From: Oscillospiraceae bacterium
GTDB lineage: Bacteria > Bacillota > Clostridia > Oscillospirales > Oscillospiraceae
Length of the DNA: 18,023 nt
Assembly: GCA_016296635.1 (NCBI GenBank)
Contig: JAEDIZ010000038.1
Coordinates: 1 to 18,023 of the forward strand
Reading direction: 5' to 3'
Positions 1 through 6,798 of this stretch are shown piece by piece; the stretch's first letter is position 1, and every line of letters starts with the position of its first letter. Both the position numbers and the translations under genes were made by a program. The notes under the pieces are model-generated. The model searched no databases and was not told where the DNA came from. It saw only the letters and a program-made list of their open reading frames with translations.

Positions 1-1
1 G

Positions 2-484
2 TTCGATTTGGAAATTCTGGTCAGTTCCGGCTCCATGACGGAAGAACGGGCCGCAGAGCTGGGAGTCAGAAAGGCTACTCTGGAAGAGATATTTGAACAG
101 TGCCAGACCATTTCCAACCACGTGGCAGACCTGCCGCAGACCAAAGGGATGCTCCACGGCGGCCTGTTCCGCCGCATGAAGCCCGACGCGGTCTTCATCA
201 ACACCGGCCGCGGTGCCCAGGTGGTGGAGGAGGATCTGGTGGCGGTGCTGCGGGAAAATCCCAATATGACCGCCATTTTGGACGTGACATGGCCGGAACC
301 TCCTGTGGAAGGCAGCCCTCTGTATACCCTGCCCAATGTGTTCCTGACCCCCCACATCGCCGGCTCCTCCGGAGCCGAGGTCCAGCGCATGAGCCAGTAC
401 ATGCTGGAGGAGTTCCGTCGGCTGCGGCGCGGCGAGGCCTGCCGCTGGGAGGTCACGGAGAACATGCTGGAGACTATGGCATAG
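2..484 (+). CDS. D-2-hydroxyacid dehydrogenase, C-terminal part (gene starts before the window)
   Basis: The reading frame is open from the first bases, so this is the tail of a longer gene cut by the window edge. It matches the NAD-binding and catalytic half of the D-isomer-specific 2-hydroxyacid dehydrogenases, which reduce 2-keto acids to D-hydroxyacids or the reverse with NAD(H). Three family signatures appear in the right order: NTGRGAQVVEEDL with the catalytic Arg, DVTWPEPP with the Glu that pairs with the active-site His, and LTPHIAGSSG with that His. The substrate cannot be told from this part. The sugar isomerase-like gene starts 21 bp downstream on the same strand, so both probably belong to one catabolic operon. 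Base composition is visibly GC-rich, like the next two genes. Confidence 0.9.
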   Translation, partial: FDLEILVSSGSMTEERAAELGVRKATLEEIFEQCQTISNHVADLPQTKGMLHGGLFRRMKPDAVFINTGRGAQVVEEDLVAVLRENPNMTAILDVTWPEPPVEGSPLYTLPNVFLTPHIAGSSGAEVQRMSQYMLEEFRRLRRGEACRWEVTENMLETMA

Positions 485-505
485 ACCGTCGGAGGGAGTC
501 GTACT

Positions 506-1249
506 ATGATCTGTCATACCGGACTGGTGTCCATTTCATTCCGGAAAAAGAGCGTCGGGGAGATCATCGACGCGTCATTGTCCGCCGGTATCACCGCCAT
601 TGAATGGGGCGGCGACGTCCACGTTCCCCATGGCGATACAGAAACAGCGGCGCGAACCGCGAAGCTCTGCGCCGGCGCCGGAATCGCCCTGCCGGAATAT
701 GGCTCTTACTATTATCTGAATGAATCGCCGGAGACTTTTGCGGATGTTGCCGCCTCGGCCCGGGCCCTGGGTACCCCTTTGATTCGCATCTGGGGCGGCA
801 AAAAGAGCAGTGACGCCCTGAAGACAGAGGATTACGCCGCCCTGGTGGCCGACGCCCGGCGTGTCTGCGATATGGCGCCGGAGCGAATCCTTTGTCTGGA
901 GTGCCATAAAAACTCCGTCACCGACGAATACCACACAGCCCTGCGCTTTCTGGAGGATGTGGACCGGGAGAATTTGAAAATGTTCTGGCAGCCCAATCAG
1001 TTCCGGGATCTTTCCTATAACCTGGATGCTCTGCGGGCCCTGCTGCCCCATATCCGCGGTGTGCATGTGTTTTCCTGGGACCGGGAGCAGATGTACCCCT
1101 TGGAACGGGGTGGAGACGCCTGGCGGCAGTATCTGCCGCTTCTGAAACAGGCCGGGGTGCGGAACTATATGCTGGAATTCATGCACGACCATCGAATAGA
1201 AAGTCTGCCGGAGACGGCAAATACGCTGAAAACATGGTTGGAGGAATAA
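506..1249 (+). CDS. sugar phosphate isomerase/epimerase-like TIM-barrel protein
   Basis: 247 residues, start chosen for the GGAGGG ribosome binding site at 491-496. Length and pattern fit the AP-endonuclease-2/xylose-isomerase-like TIM barrel superfamily, whose members isomerise or epimerise sugars and keto-acids with a bound divalent metal. Visible features are GITAIEWGGD near residues 28-37 (strand 2), LECHKN at 131-136 with a likely metal-ligand Glu132, GVHVFSWD at 185-192 with His187, and LEFMHDH at 223-229 with Glu224. The usual Asp ligand motif after strand 6 appears to be replaced by MFWQPNQ (159-165), so the metal site may differ from the classical one. It sits between a D-hydroxyacid dehydrogenase and an uncharacterised protein and overlaps the latter's ribosome binding site, indicating translational coupling. 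The exact substrate is unknown. Confidence 0.8.
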   Translation: MICHTGLVSISFRKKSVGEIIDASLSAGITAIEWGGDVHVPHGDTETAARTAKLCAGAGIALPEYGSYYYLNESPETFADVAASARALGTPLIRIWGGKKSSDALKTEDYAALVADARRVCDMAPERILCLECHKNSVTDEYHTALRFLEDVDRENLKMFWQPNQFRDLSYNLDALRALLPHIRGVHVFSWDREQMYPLERGGDAWRQYLPLLKQAGVRNYMLEFMHDHRIESLPETANTLKTWLEE

Positions 1250-1251
1250 GG

Positions 1252-2241
1252 ATGCAACGAAGAAACATTGACCCTCTGATTCAGGAGATCCGGGCATGTG
1301 TTGACCGCCACAATCTGGGACGGCCCGGCGAATACACTCGCTACACCATCGGAGAGCAGGCGGACGGCAGGATCAACGCGTACGGCGTGGCCGACGCAGC
1401 CAATCTGCTCTACACCATCCATGATTTCCGGCAGGCCCAGGCTGATCGGGAACACTGGATCCGGGTTTTGCAGAGTCTGCAGGATCCGGACACCGGCATG
1501 TACTCCGAGCCGACTCACCACACCATCCATACTACTGCCCACTGCATGGCCGCCCTGGAACTCTTTGACGAAAAGCCTCTGTACCCCTGCACCTACCTGT
1601 CCGACTGCCTGACCAAGGAAGGATTGTACCACAGGCTGGAGACGGAGATCGACTTTGAAGCGCATCCCTGGCGGGATTCTCACATCGGCGCCGGCCTTTT
1701 TGTGGCGCTGACCATGACCGATGCCGTGGATCTGCAATGGAAGGACTGGTACTTCGATTGGTTCTGGCAGAATTCCAGTCCCGTCCACGGCTTTGCCTTC
1801 TTTGGTAAGGAGATGAAAGCGGCTCCCTTCCGCTACATGGGTGGAGGCTTCCACTATCTGTTCAACCACGAAGCCGAGCACCGGCCCTTGCGCTACCCGG
1901 AAAAGATCATCGACTGGTGTCTGCCCATGCTGCGGGACGAGCAGAAACCCTTCCTGCAGAACTGCGGCTTTATCGAGGTGGATGTGGTCTACTCTGTGAC
2001 CCGGGCCATGCGTCAGACACCCCATCGGTTCCAGGAGGCCAAAGAGGCCCTGGAGCTTTTTGCGAACCGGTTCCTGGACTTCATGTTCGCCCGGGACTTT
2101 CAGAATGACCCGGCCTTCAACGATCTGCACCGCCTTTTCGGCTCTGCCTGCTGTCTGGCGGAACTGCAGTCTGCTCTGCCGGGTAAGATCGTTAGTTCCA
2201 AGCCTCTTCGCCTGGTCCTGGACCGCAGGCCATTTATCTGA
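1252..2241 (+). CDS. uncharacterised protein, probably alpha/alpha-toroid fold
   Basis: 329 residues. An in-frame ATG exists at 1234, but the ATG at 1252 is preferred because GGAGGAA (1240-1246) lies just upstream and the previous gene's stop is at 1247-1249. I do not recognise a named family. The segment SLQDPDTGMYSEP followed by HTTAHCMAALEL (about residues 75-103) resembles the repeats of prenyltransferase/squalene-cyclase-like or six-hairpin glycosidase-like toroids, and the whole chain is rich in Trp, Tyr, His and paired helices. No signal peptide or membrane segment is seen, so it should be cytoplasmic. It is the last gene of the operon, ended by a strong terminator at 2307-2341. A role in sugar or uronate breakdown alongside the dehydrogenase and isomerase is inferred from position only. 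Confidence 0.75.
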   Translation: MQRRNIDPLIQEIRACVDRHNLGRPGEYTRYTIGEQADGRINAYGVADAANLLYTIHDFRQAQADREHWIRVLQSLQDPDTGMYSEPTHHTIHTTAHCMAALELFDEKPLYPCTYLSDCLTKEGLYHRLETEIDFEAHPWRDSHIGAGLFVALTMTDAVDLQWKDWYFDWFWQNSSPVHGFAFFGKEMKAAPFRYMGGGFHYLFNHEAEHRPLRYPEKIIDWCLPMLRDEQKPFLQNCGFIEVDVVYSVTRAMRQTPHRFQEAKEALELFANRFLDFMFARDFQNDPAFNDLHRLFGSACCLAELQSALPGKIVSSKPLRLVLDRRPFI

Positions 2242-2306
2242 GCCACGCCGCGGGAATGGATAAAGCCTGCTTTGCGCGAAAGCTTGTCCAACAGACTTTT
2301 TCGATA

Positions 2307-2341
2307 CGCAAAAAACGAGGGGCTGCCCCTCGTTTTTTGCG
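2307..2341 (+). terminator. rho-independent terminator after the hydroxyacid dehydrogenase operon
   Basis: Perfect 16-bp inverted repeat: the arm at 2307-2322 pairs with 2326-2341 around a three-base CTG loop. The GC core CGAGGGG/CCCCTCG is flanked by six A on the left and six T on the right, so it could stop transcription from either side. It lies 66 bp after the stop of the last GC-rich gene and closes that cluster. Around it, 2242-2455 holds no credible gene; further short inverted repeats occur at 2349-2364 (CTGGCG/CGCCAG) and 2363-2388 (AGCGGC/GCCGCT). Confidence 0.9.
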
Positions 2342-2455
2342 TGTGCGCCTGGCGAGTCCGCCAGCGGCTTACCGATGCTGTCGCCGCTTTCCCAGGAGCA
2401 AAACATTCGTTTGGATGAATTTTCTGAATGACCGTACAAAACACGGTACAGCACA

Positions 2456-2517
2456 AGAGTTCGTGCAGGAATTGTTAGAGTTTGTTACTTTTTCAAACCC
2501 ATTGAAACTACTATAAT
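2456..2517 (+). promoter_or_regulatory. activator-type promoter of the GH3 gene (two 21-bp-spaced half-sites plus -10)
   Basis: AGAGTTCGT (2456-2464) and AGAGTTTGT (2477-2485) form a direct repeat with exactly 21-bp periodicity. A perfect -10 TATAAT lies at 2512-2517, after 26 intervening bases. At the place of a -35 (about 2489-2494) there is only TTTTTC, so the promoter should depend on an activator. A 36-base stretch starting at 2455 matches 31 of 36 positions of the stretch at 6711-6746. Expected start of transcription is near 2524, giving a leader of about 25 bases to the ATG at 2549. Confidence 0.75.
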
Positions 2518-2548
2518 GGGCTCGACATCAAAAGAGGAGGGCATAAAG

Positions 2549-4126
2549 ATGAAGCCTTTACGAGTGGAGGATTTAACAGTCGAGCAGAAAATCGGTCAGT
2601 TGATTGTCGCACGGAAGATCCATGACAAGGAGAATTTAGATTTTGCGCTGGGCTTGATCAGAGATCATGCGCTGGGCGGAGTACAGGCACCTCCCAGAGA
2701 CGGGATTCAGCAAGATACCATTGATCCGGCGCTGAATGCAGCAGATTACCCCATTTTCATTGCAGCAGATATGGAACGCGGCTATCAACTGGGCGACCTG
2801 CAGATTGCCGGCAATATTGCGCTGGGTGCGCTGGATGAGCCGCAGGCCGCCTACGATTTCGCAAAGGTGACTGCGATTCAGGCAAAGCAGAGGGGATACA
2901 ACATGATCTGGTCGCCGGACATTGATATGGTCCCCCACGATATGCCTCTGCGGACGTTGCGGGCAATGGGCAGCAGCAAGGAACTGGTTGCCCGGCTGGG
3001 TATTGCGTATATGCGTGCGTTTGCCGACTGCGGCATAGTGGGAACGGCAAAACATTTTCCATCCATTTTTGACAAAGTGGTGGATACCCACATGATGGAA
3101 CCCACCTCATATCATACAAAAGAGGAACTGATGAACGAGTGCCTCTATCCGTATCGCGAGATCCTGCGGGCGCTGGGCCCGGATATGATGGGCGTTATGA
3201 CATCCCATACAAGGCTGATTAACATCGATCCCGATCATCCCGTCACGGTTTCCAAAAAGTGCATGGCGCTTTTACGTGAAATTGGTTTTGACGGTTTGGC
3301 GATTACGGACTCCCTTGCCATGATGGGAATCATCCAGAAATACGGCGACGAAGTAATCCCTGGGCTTGCCATTGCTGCTGGACATGATATGCTGTGTCCC
3401 AACTATCGCCTGACGCTGAAGCAGACCTATACATATCTGCTCAATGCATACCGTAGCGGTGTATTTGATGAACAACGCCTCAACGAGGCCTGCAGCCGTG
3501 TGCTTCGCGCTCAGGCCAAAACAATGAAGCAGCCAGAACAGAAAGAAATAACAGCGCACGATCGCGCTATGATCGACCATATCAACCGGGACTGTATCTG
3601 CGCCATCACCGAGCCGGGACTTACTGCGGCGATTGACCGCAACAAAAATCACCTGTTCATTATTCTGAAAAACAACATCTATGAAGAAGGGGAAGCAAAG
3701 GCCAATTATGAGATCGGCTTTTCCAAGGTCTGGAATCCGAAGAAACTGGGTGAACAGTTCATCGCAAAGTTCCCAAACTCCAGCGCAGTTTACCTTTGCG
3801 AATTCCCGCACAGGGATCAGATTGAGCGCGTCTGTGCGGAGGCAGCCTATCATGAGGACGTTGTGTTTGTGACTTTTTGTGAACCCAATGCATATCAGGG
3901 AACAGACGGCTTAACGGAACGCATCCGGTATCTGATCGAGTCTATGGCATACCATGTGGCGGCAATCGTTCATGTTGGCAATCCGTACGCGCTGCAAAAG
4001 GTTGTTCATATGCCGAGAATCATATTTGGCTACCCGCATCAGACCTGCATGGACGCGCTGCCGCTGGTGCTGGCTGGAGAAATGGAAGCTGCGGGGAAGA
4101 TGCCTCTTAATTTGCAGCTGCCTTGA
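2549..4126 (+). CDS. GH3 family beta-N-acetylhexosaminidase-like enzyme (NagZ-type), cytoplasmic
   Basis: 525 residues. The ATG at 2549 is chosen because AGGAGG (2535-2540) precedes it with good spacing; the in-frame ATG at 2516 overlaps the -10 box and cannot be in the transcript. The N-terminal (beta/alpha)8 domain of glycoside hydrolase family 3 spans about residues 10-335. It shows KHFP at 168-171, an Asp179-Thr-His181 dyad (the Asp/His acid-base pair typical of NagZ-type enzymes) and AITDSLAMMG with the likely nucleophile Asp254. The stretch between KHFP and the dyad (SIFDKVV) differs from the usual GHG-containing loop. About 340-525 is a divergent second domain. There is no signal peptide, so it should act on imported oligosaccharides. 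Some enzymes of this GH3 branch are phosphorylases, so hydrolysis is not certain. Confidence 0.87.
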   Translation: MKPLRVEDLTVEQKIGQLIVARKIHDKENLDFALGLIRDHALGGVQAPPRDGIQQDTIDPALNAADYPIFIAADMERGYQLGDLQIAGNIALGALDEPQAAYDFAKVTAIQAKQRGYNMIWSPDIDMVPHDMPLRTLRAMGSSKELVARLGIAYMRAFADCGIVGTAKHFPSIFDKVVDTHMMEPTSYHTKEELMNECLYPYREILRALGPDMMGVMTSHTRLINIDPDHPVTVSKKCMALLREIGFDGLAITDSLAMMGIIQKYGDEVIPGLAIAAGHDMLCPNYRLTLKQTYTYLLNAYRSGVFDEQRLNEACSRVLRAQAKTMKQPEQKEITAHDRAMIDHINRDCICAITEPGLTAAIDRNKNHLFIILKNNIYEEGEAKANYEIGFSKVWNPKKLGEQFIAKFPNSSAVYLCEFPHRDQIERVCAEAAYHEDVVFVTFCEPNAYQGTDGLTERIRYLIESMAYHVAAIVHVGNPYALQKVVHMPRIIFGYPHQTCMDALPLVLAGEMEAAGKMPLNLQLP

Positions 4127-4330
4127 ATCAAATCGGGTGCGACGGATCGCAATCTGCCGCAGCATTCGGTTTCTCAGCTTGATTCCTTTTATACCGTCAT
4201 GATGATGCCTGTCGGATAAGAGCCCAACACGCCAGTCTGTCGATCAACTTCTGACAAACGATTTGCGTGCTGCTTTCGATCAAACAGGCTCGCAGAGCTT
4301 CCCTTCCCGCAGGTGGGAAATAAAGCAAAA

Positions 4331-4371
4331 CCCTTCAAAATCCACGGACCTGCGTCTTGGATTTTGACGGG
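4331..4371. repeat. imperfect inverted repeat between GH3 and the convergent terminator
   Basis: TCAAAATCCA (4335-4344) pairs with TGGATTTTGA (4358-4367) around a 13-base loop, and CCC (4331-4333) pairs with GGG (4369-4371) across one mismatch. The 326 bases from 4127 to 4452 contain no gene I can support. They hold this hairpin, a small TTCCC/GGGAA hairpin near 4303-4318, and the strong terminator at 4414-4454. It could be a weak first terminator for the GH3 transcript, though no T-run follows. Confidence 0.5.
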
Positions 4372-4413
4372 TAATCGGGTAAGCGTGTGCCAACGGCGTG
4401 CGCGCAGCCCTTA

Positions 4414-4454
4414 GAAAGAAAGCGTGTCGAGTAAAACCCGACACGCTTTCTTTC
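4414..4454. terminator. shared terminator between the convergent GH3 and NagB-like genes
   Basis: Perfect 16-bp inverted repeat: GAAAGAAAGCGTGTCG at 4414-4429 pairs with 4439-4454 around a nine-base loop. The right arm runs into the stop codon (4453-4455) of the minus-strand NagB-like gene. On the minus strand the hairpin ends in T-rich TTTCTTTC, and on the plus strand in a matching T-rich stretch, so it can serve both convergent transcripts. Confidence 0.85.
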
Positions 4455-5403
4455 AGTTTGTATCCGGGCAGAGAGGACCTGCCAGTTCTTCCATGAAGAA
4501 CAGCTTTCCGGGCATAGTGGGAATGTTGCTGGATGTAACATACTGGCATGGACCGTAGCGCAGCGTCATCCAGAAGCTCATGCCCTGCCACTGCATTCCG
4601 CGTGACAACACCCCGTCCGCACCGCCGATCGCATAGTCGGAATTAAAAATGATCCATGGGCCAATGGTGTTGGCATAGCACGGGATGAGGGGCCAACTGG
4701 AGCGGAAGGATGTGATGGCGTTCTGCTCAATGGTGAACGGGTGAAGTCTTGCACCGATGCGGTATGGAGCCTGCTTCCACGCTTCATAGGAGGTGTAGTC
4801 ACCAGCAAAATGCGGCTCCCAGAATGCAATGTGACACATCCGGCCGATACCATAGACCAGAACCTGCTTTGCGCCCTCGGCCTTCAGCGCCTTGATCTTT
4901 TCGGGATAGGTGGGCAGGTTTTCTTTGGTCGCAAAGTTTCTCTGGCTGACGGGAACGGTTAGCTCGCCCAGCGGACCGTAAAAGGCCTCGGTCATGGCGT
5001 TCTGGAAGGCAGCAGGATCGGAAGCGGGAAGGGTGTTGCCGTCGGCATCGGCCCACTCGTCCATGTTAAAGCCGTAGACGTGGTTACAGTCCACATTCCA
5101 CTGTTTCAAAAAGTATACGGCCCACTTGTACATTCCCATCGGACCTACCGGCAGGATGAGGATCAGTTTGCGTCCTTCTTCCTTGGTGAGCTTGATCTGC
5201 ATGGCGATTTCGTGGCCCATGTACGCTCCGAACTCCTCCAGATTGGTGCATTTCACGGGCGAAAAGTCTTTATTCCAGAAGGGCTGGGGATCGCAGACTG
5301 ACGAAGGATCATTGGAAACGCATTCTTTGATCTTTGCAATGTCCCAGCCTGCGGGCAGAATCTCAGAAAAATAAGAACCTTGTAACGTGTTGAGCATATC
5401 CAT
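4453..5403 (-). CDS. glucosamine-6-phosphate deaminase (NagB) family protein, divergent
   Basis: 316 residues, start set by GGAGG at 5413-5417 ten bases before the ATG. NagB turns glucosamine-6-phosphate into fructose-6-phosphate plus ammonia in the cytoplasm. Family landmarks are LPVGPMGMYK (84-93, versus the usual ATGSTP..MY phosphate-binding loop), FNMDEW (112-117, matching the NMDEY box with the proton-transfer Asp) and GIGRMCHIAFWEP (185-197, matching GIGxDGHIAFNEP). In that last motif the His and Glu of the catalytic relay are kept, but the canonical Asp-Gly before the His is Met-Cys. The chain is about 50 residues longer than typical NagB. It may act on another amino sugar, or be an isomerase, rather than a true NagB. 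Own promoter at 5463-5524, shared terminator at 4414-4454. Confidence 0.82.
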   Translation of the reverse strand: MDMLNTLQGSYFSEILPAGWDIAKIKECVSNDPSSVCDPQPFWNKDFSPVKCTNLEEFGAYMGHEIAMQIKLTKEEGRKLILILPVGPMGMYKWAVYFLKQWNVDCNHVYGFNMDEWADADGNTLPASDPAAFQNAMTEAFYGPLGELTVPVSQRNFATKENLPTYPEKIKALKAEGAKQVLVYGIGRMCHIAFWEPHFAGDYTSYEAWKQAPYRIGARLHPFTIEQNAITSFRSSWPLIPCYANTIGPWIIFNSDYAIGGADGVLSRGMQWQGMSFWMTLRYGPCQYVTSSNIPTMPGKLFFMEELAGPLCPDTN

Positions 5404-5462
5404 GATTATATTCCTCCAATATTAAATATAAGATCATCCATTAAATTTTACATTCTGCTTTT

Positions 5463-5524
5463 ATTCTATCGTTCGAAAAATAGGATAGAAAGGAACAAAG
5501 TATAGGGAAAGCTGTACAAACTCT
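5463..5524 (-). promoter_or_regulatory. activator-type promoter of the NagB-like gene (same half-sites as GH3 and ABC promoters)
   Basis: Read on the minus strand, AGAGTTTGT (5524 to 5516) and ATACTTTGT (5503 to 5495) are direct half-sites 21 bp apart. A -10 TAGAAT (5468 to 5463) follows after 26 bases. After the first half-site comes ACAG, paralleling GCAG in the other two copies. The expected -35 position reads TTTCTA, a poor match. The second half-site is the most divergent of the set, with 7 of 9 positions kept. Expected transcript start is near 5456, leaving a leader of about 53 bases. Confidence 0.65.
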
Positions 5525-5547
5525 GTTTTTTTCGGAGAAGGAAAAGA

Positions 5548-5578
5548 CTCCGACCGGCCCGAATTGAGCTGGTCGGAG
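5548..5578 (-). terminator. terminator of the PIG-L deacetylase gene
   Basis: CTCCGACC (5548-5555) pairs with GGTCGGAG (5571-5578); the stem extends inwards by one G-C and one G-T pair. On the minus strand the hairpin starts 16 bases after the stop codon of the deacetylase gene and is followed by TCTTTTCC. It separates that gene from the promoter of the NagB-like gene, so the two minus-strand genes are probably separate transcription units. Confidence 0.75.
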
Positions 5579-5593
5579 CTGTTGGGCAGAGAA

Positions 5594-6472
5594 TCAGAAG
5601 GGGAAAAAATCCCGTTCGTTTTCTGCGGTCAGCGCAGAGCCGTATTCACTGACACTGTATGCTTCTGCAAAGCAAGTGTTCGAGCCGATTTCTTCACCGT
5701 ATCGTTCAATCAGCTTCTGGCGGTACTTTGCTGCAGGGACAGCTTCTTTACGCTCAGAGGTGGTGCCAATCAGATTCTTGGACAGAAGCTCTTCGTCCAT
5801 AGATTTGCTGTCACGGGGCAGACGGGGCTGATGCAGCCATTCAAAGCGCTCTGCTGGATCAGTGGGAACTTGATCGAGGGTACCCTTGGTATAGGGCAGC
5901 CACTCAAACACCTGCGACTCATGACAGGCTAAGATCTGAAACTTCTTTTCAATCACCTCATCCGTCCGAATCAGGACATCGGGCCGGAAGGGAGGATTTT
6001 GAAAGTGGTCATAGAAATGCATGATGACCGGCATTTGCCGCATGGCCGGAACATCCGGGCAGAAATGGGGAACAGTCAAAAGATATGAAGCGTCTTGCAC
6101 CAGAATGGCCGCTGCTCTGTGGTCAGCATGATAGTCGTTTGGACGGCTGGTAAAGATGATATCGGGGGCGAACTGGCGGATCTCCCGAACAAGGCGCTTG
6201 CGGGTTTCCAGATCCGGCATCAACTCACAGTCGGGAATATCCCAGACATCGTAGGTAATCCCGGCGAGTTTTGCGACATTCAACGTTTCTTTTCTCCTGC
6301 GGGCGGCAATCTCTTCCGGACTCATAAGATGATGGCCGCCGTTGCCATTGACCATTGCCAGATATTTCACTACATGGCCTGCCTGCGAATACAGAAGCGC
6401 CAATCCGCCGCAGCGGAAATCGCAGTCATCGGGATGAGCGCCAATCATCATTGCGCGAATCTGTTTTTTCAT
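5594..6472 (-). CDS. PIG-L/LmbE family N-acetyl sugar deacetylase
   Basis: 292 residues, start set by GGAGG (6477-6481) five bases before the ATG. PIG-L/LmbE proteins are zinc-dependent enzymes that remove acetyl from N-acetylglucosamine-type groups (examples: GPI deacetylase PIG-L, BshB, MshB). The zinc site is clear: GAHPDDCDFRCGG at residues 11-23 supplies His13 and Asp16, with Asp15 as likely general base, and YHADHR at 114-119 supplies His118. No signal peptide is visible, so it acts in the cytoplasm. Its neighbours are a GH3 hexosaminidase-like enzyme, a NagB-family protein and a sugar ABC transporter, which suggests it deacetylates an imported or liberated N-acetyl amino sugar in place of NagA. 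It has its own strong promoter and terminator. Confidence 0.88.
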   Translation of the reverse strand: MKKQIRAMMIGAHPDDCDFRCGGLALLYSQAGHVVKYLAMVNGNGGHHLMSPEEIAARRRKETLNVAKLAGITYDVWDIPDCELMPDLETRKRLVREIRQFAPDIIFTSRPNDYHADHRAAAILVQDASYLLTVPHFCPDVPAMRQMPVIMHFYDHFQNPPFRPDVLIRTDEVIEKKFQILACHESQVFEWLPYTKGTLDQVPTDPAERFEWLHQPRLPRDSKSMDEELLSKNLIGTTSERKEAVPAAKYRQKLIERYGEEIGSNTCFAEAYSVSEYGSALTAENERDFFPF

Positions 6473-6488
6473 AATACCTCCAAAACAG

Positions 6489-6513
6489 TTAATTATTAAG
6501 TTGGACTAATTAA
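6489..6513. promoter_or_regulatory. AT-rich palindrome, candidate operator over the deacetylase transcript start
   Basis: TTAATTA (6489-6495) and TAATTAA (6507-6513) are inverted arms with an 11-base centre. The element covers about +1 to +24 of the minus-strand transcript, just downstream of the -10 at 6519-6524, where a bound repressor would block transcription. The size and the TTAATTA/TTAGTC edges loosely resemble operators of ROK/XylR-type repressors, but AT-richness alone can produce such symmetry. Confidence 0.4.
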
Positions 6514-6518
6514 ATAGT

Positions 6519-6547
6519 ATTATATTGCAGGGGGCGGCAAAAGTCAA
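6519..6547 (-). promoter_or_regulatory. strong sigma-A promoter of the PIG-L deacetylase gene
   Basis: On the minus strand, TTGACT (6547 to 6542) and TATAAT (6524 to 6519) are separated by exactly 17 bases. This is a near-consensus housekeeping promoter, unlike the activator-type promoters of the neighbouring genes. The transcript should start near 6512, giving a leader of about 40 bases. Confidence 0.85.
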
Positions 6548-6711
6548 TAGGTTGAAAAGACACGGTCTTCTCTTGCGATGACAAGCCTTCGTTCTTTTTT
6601 CGCCCGTATTTCTGTCCTGTTATACTTCGGCGCATGCTGTTTCAACTGGCGGTAGACGCTGAGCATACGACCATTTTCGTGATATTTCATTTGCAGCGCA
6701 GGAAAGCGTGA

Positions 6712-6774
6712 AGAGTTTGTGCAGGAATCGCGAGAGTTTGTAACTTGTGCGGCGATGCGCGGAGAACATATAAT
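6712..6774 (+). promoter_or_regulatory. activator-type promoter of the sugar ABC transporter operon
   Basis: Two identical half-sites AGAGTTTGT at 6712-6720 and 6733-6741 are 21 bp apart. A perfect -10 TATAAT lies at 6769-6774 after 27 bases, and the -35 position (about 6746-6751) has no match to TTGACA. The transcript should start near 6781 and the first permease begins at 6799. The intergenic space 6548-6711 upstream shows no supported gene; a short minus-strand open frame there (6544-6780) runs into both promoters and is not called. Confidence 0.78.
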
Positions 6775-6798
6775 ATTCATGAAAGGAAGTGAGCGGGA

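Noticed and set aside
1234..1251. Upstream in-frame ATG for the toroid-like gene
   Set aside because: It lies inside the end of the isomerase gene, and the GGAGGAA site fits the ATG at 1252.
1165..2454. Long minus-strand open frame of 429 codons
   Set aside because: It lies opposite a GC-rich plus-strand operon with good ribosome binding sites and crosses the terminator; its composition is that of an antisense shadow.
2516..2548. Upstream in-frame ATG for the GH3 gene
   Set aside because: It overlaps the TATAAT -10 box and has no ribosome binding site; the ATG at 2549 has AGGAGG in front.
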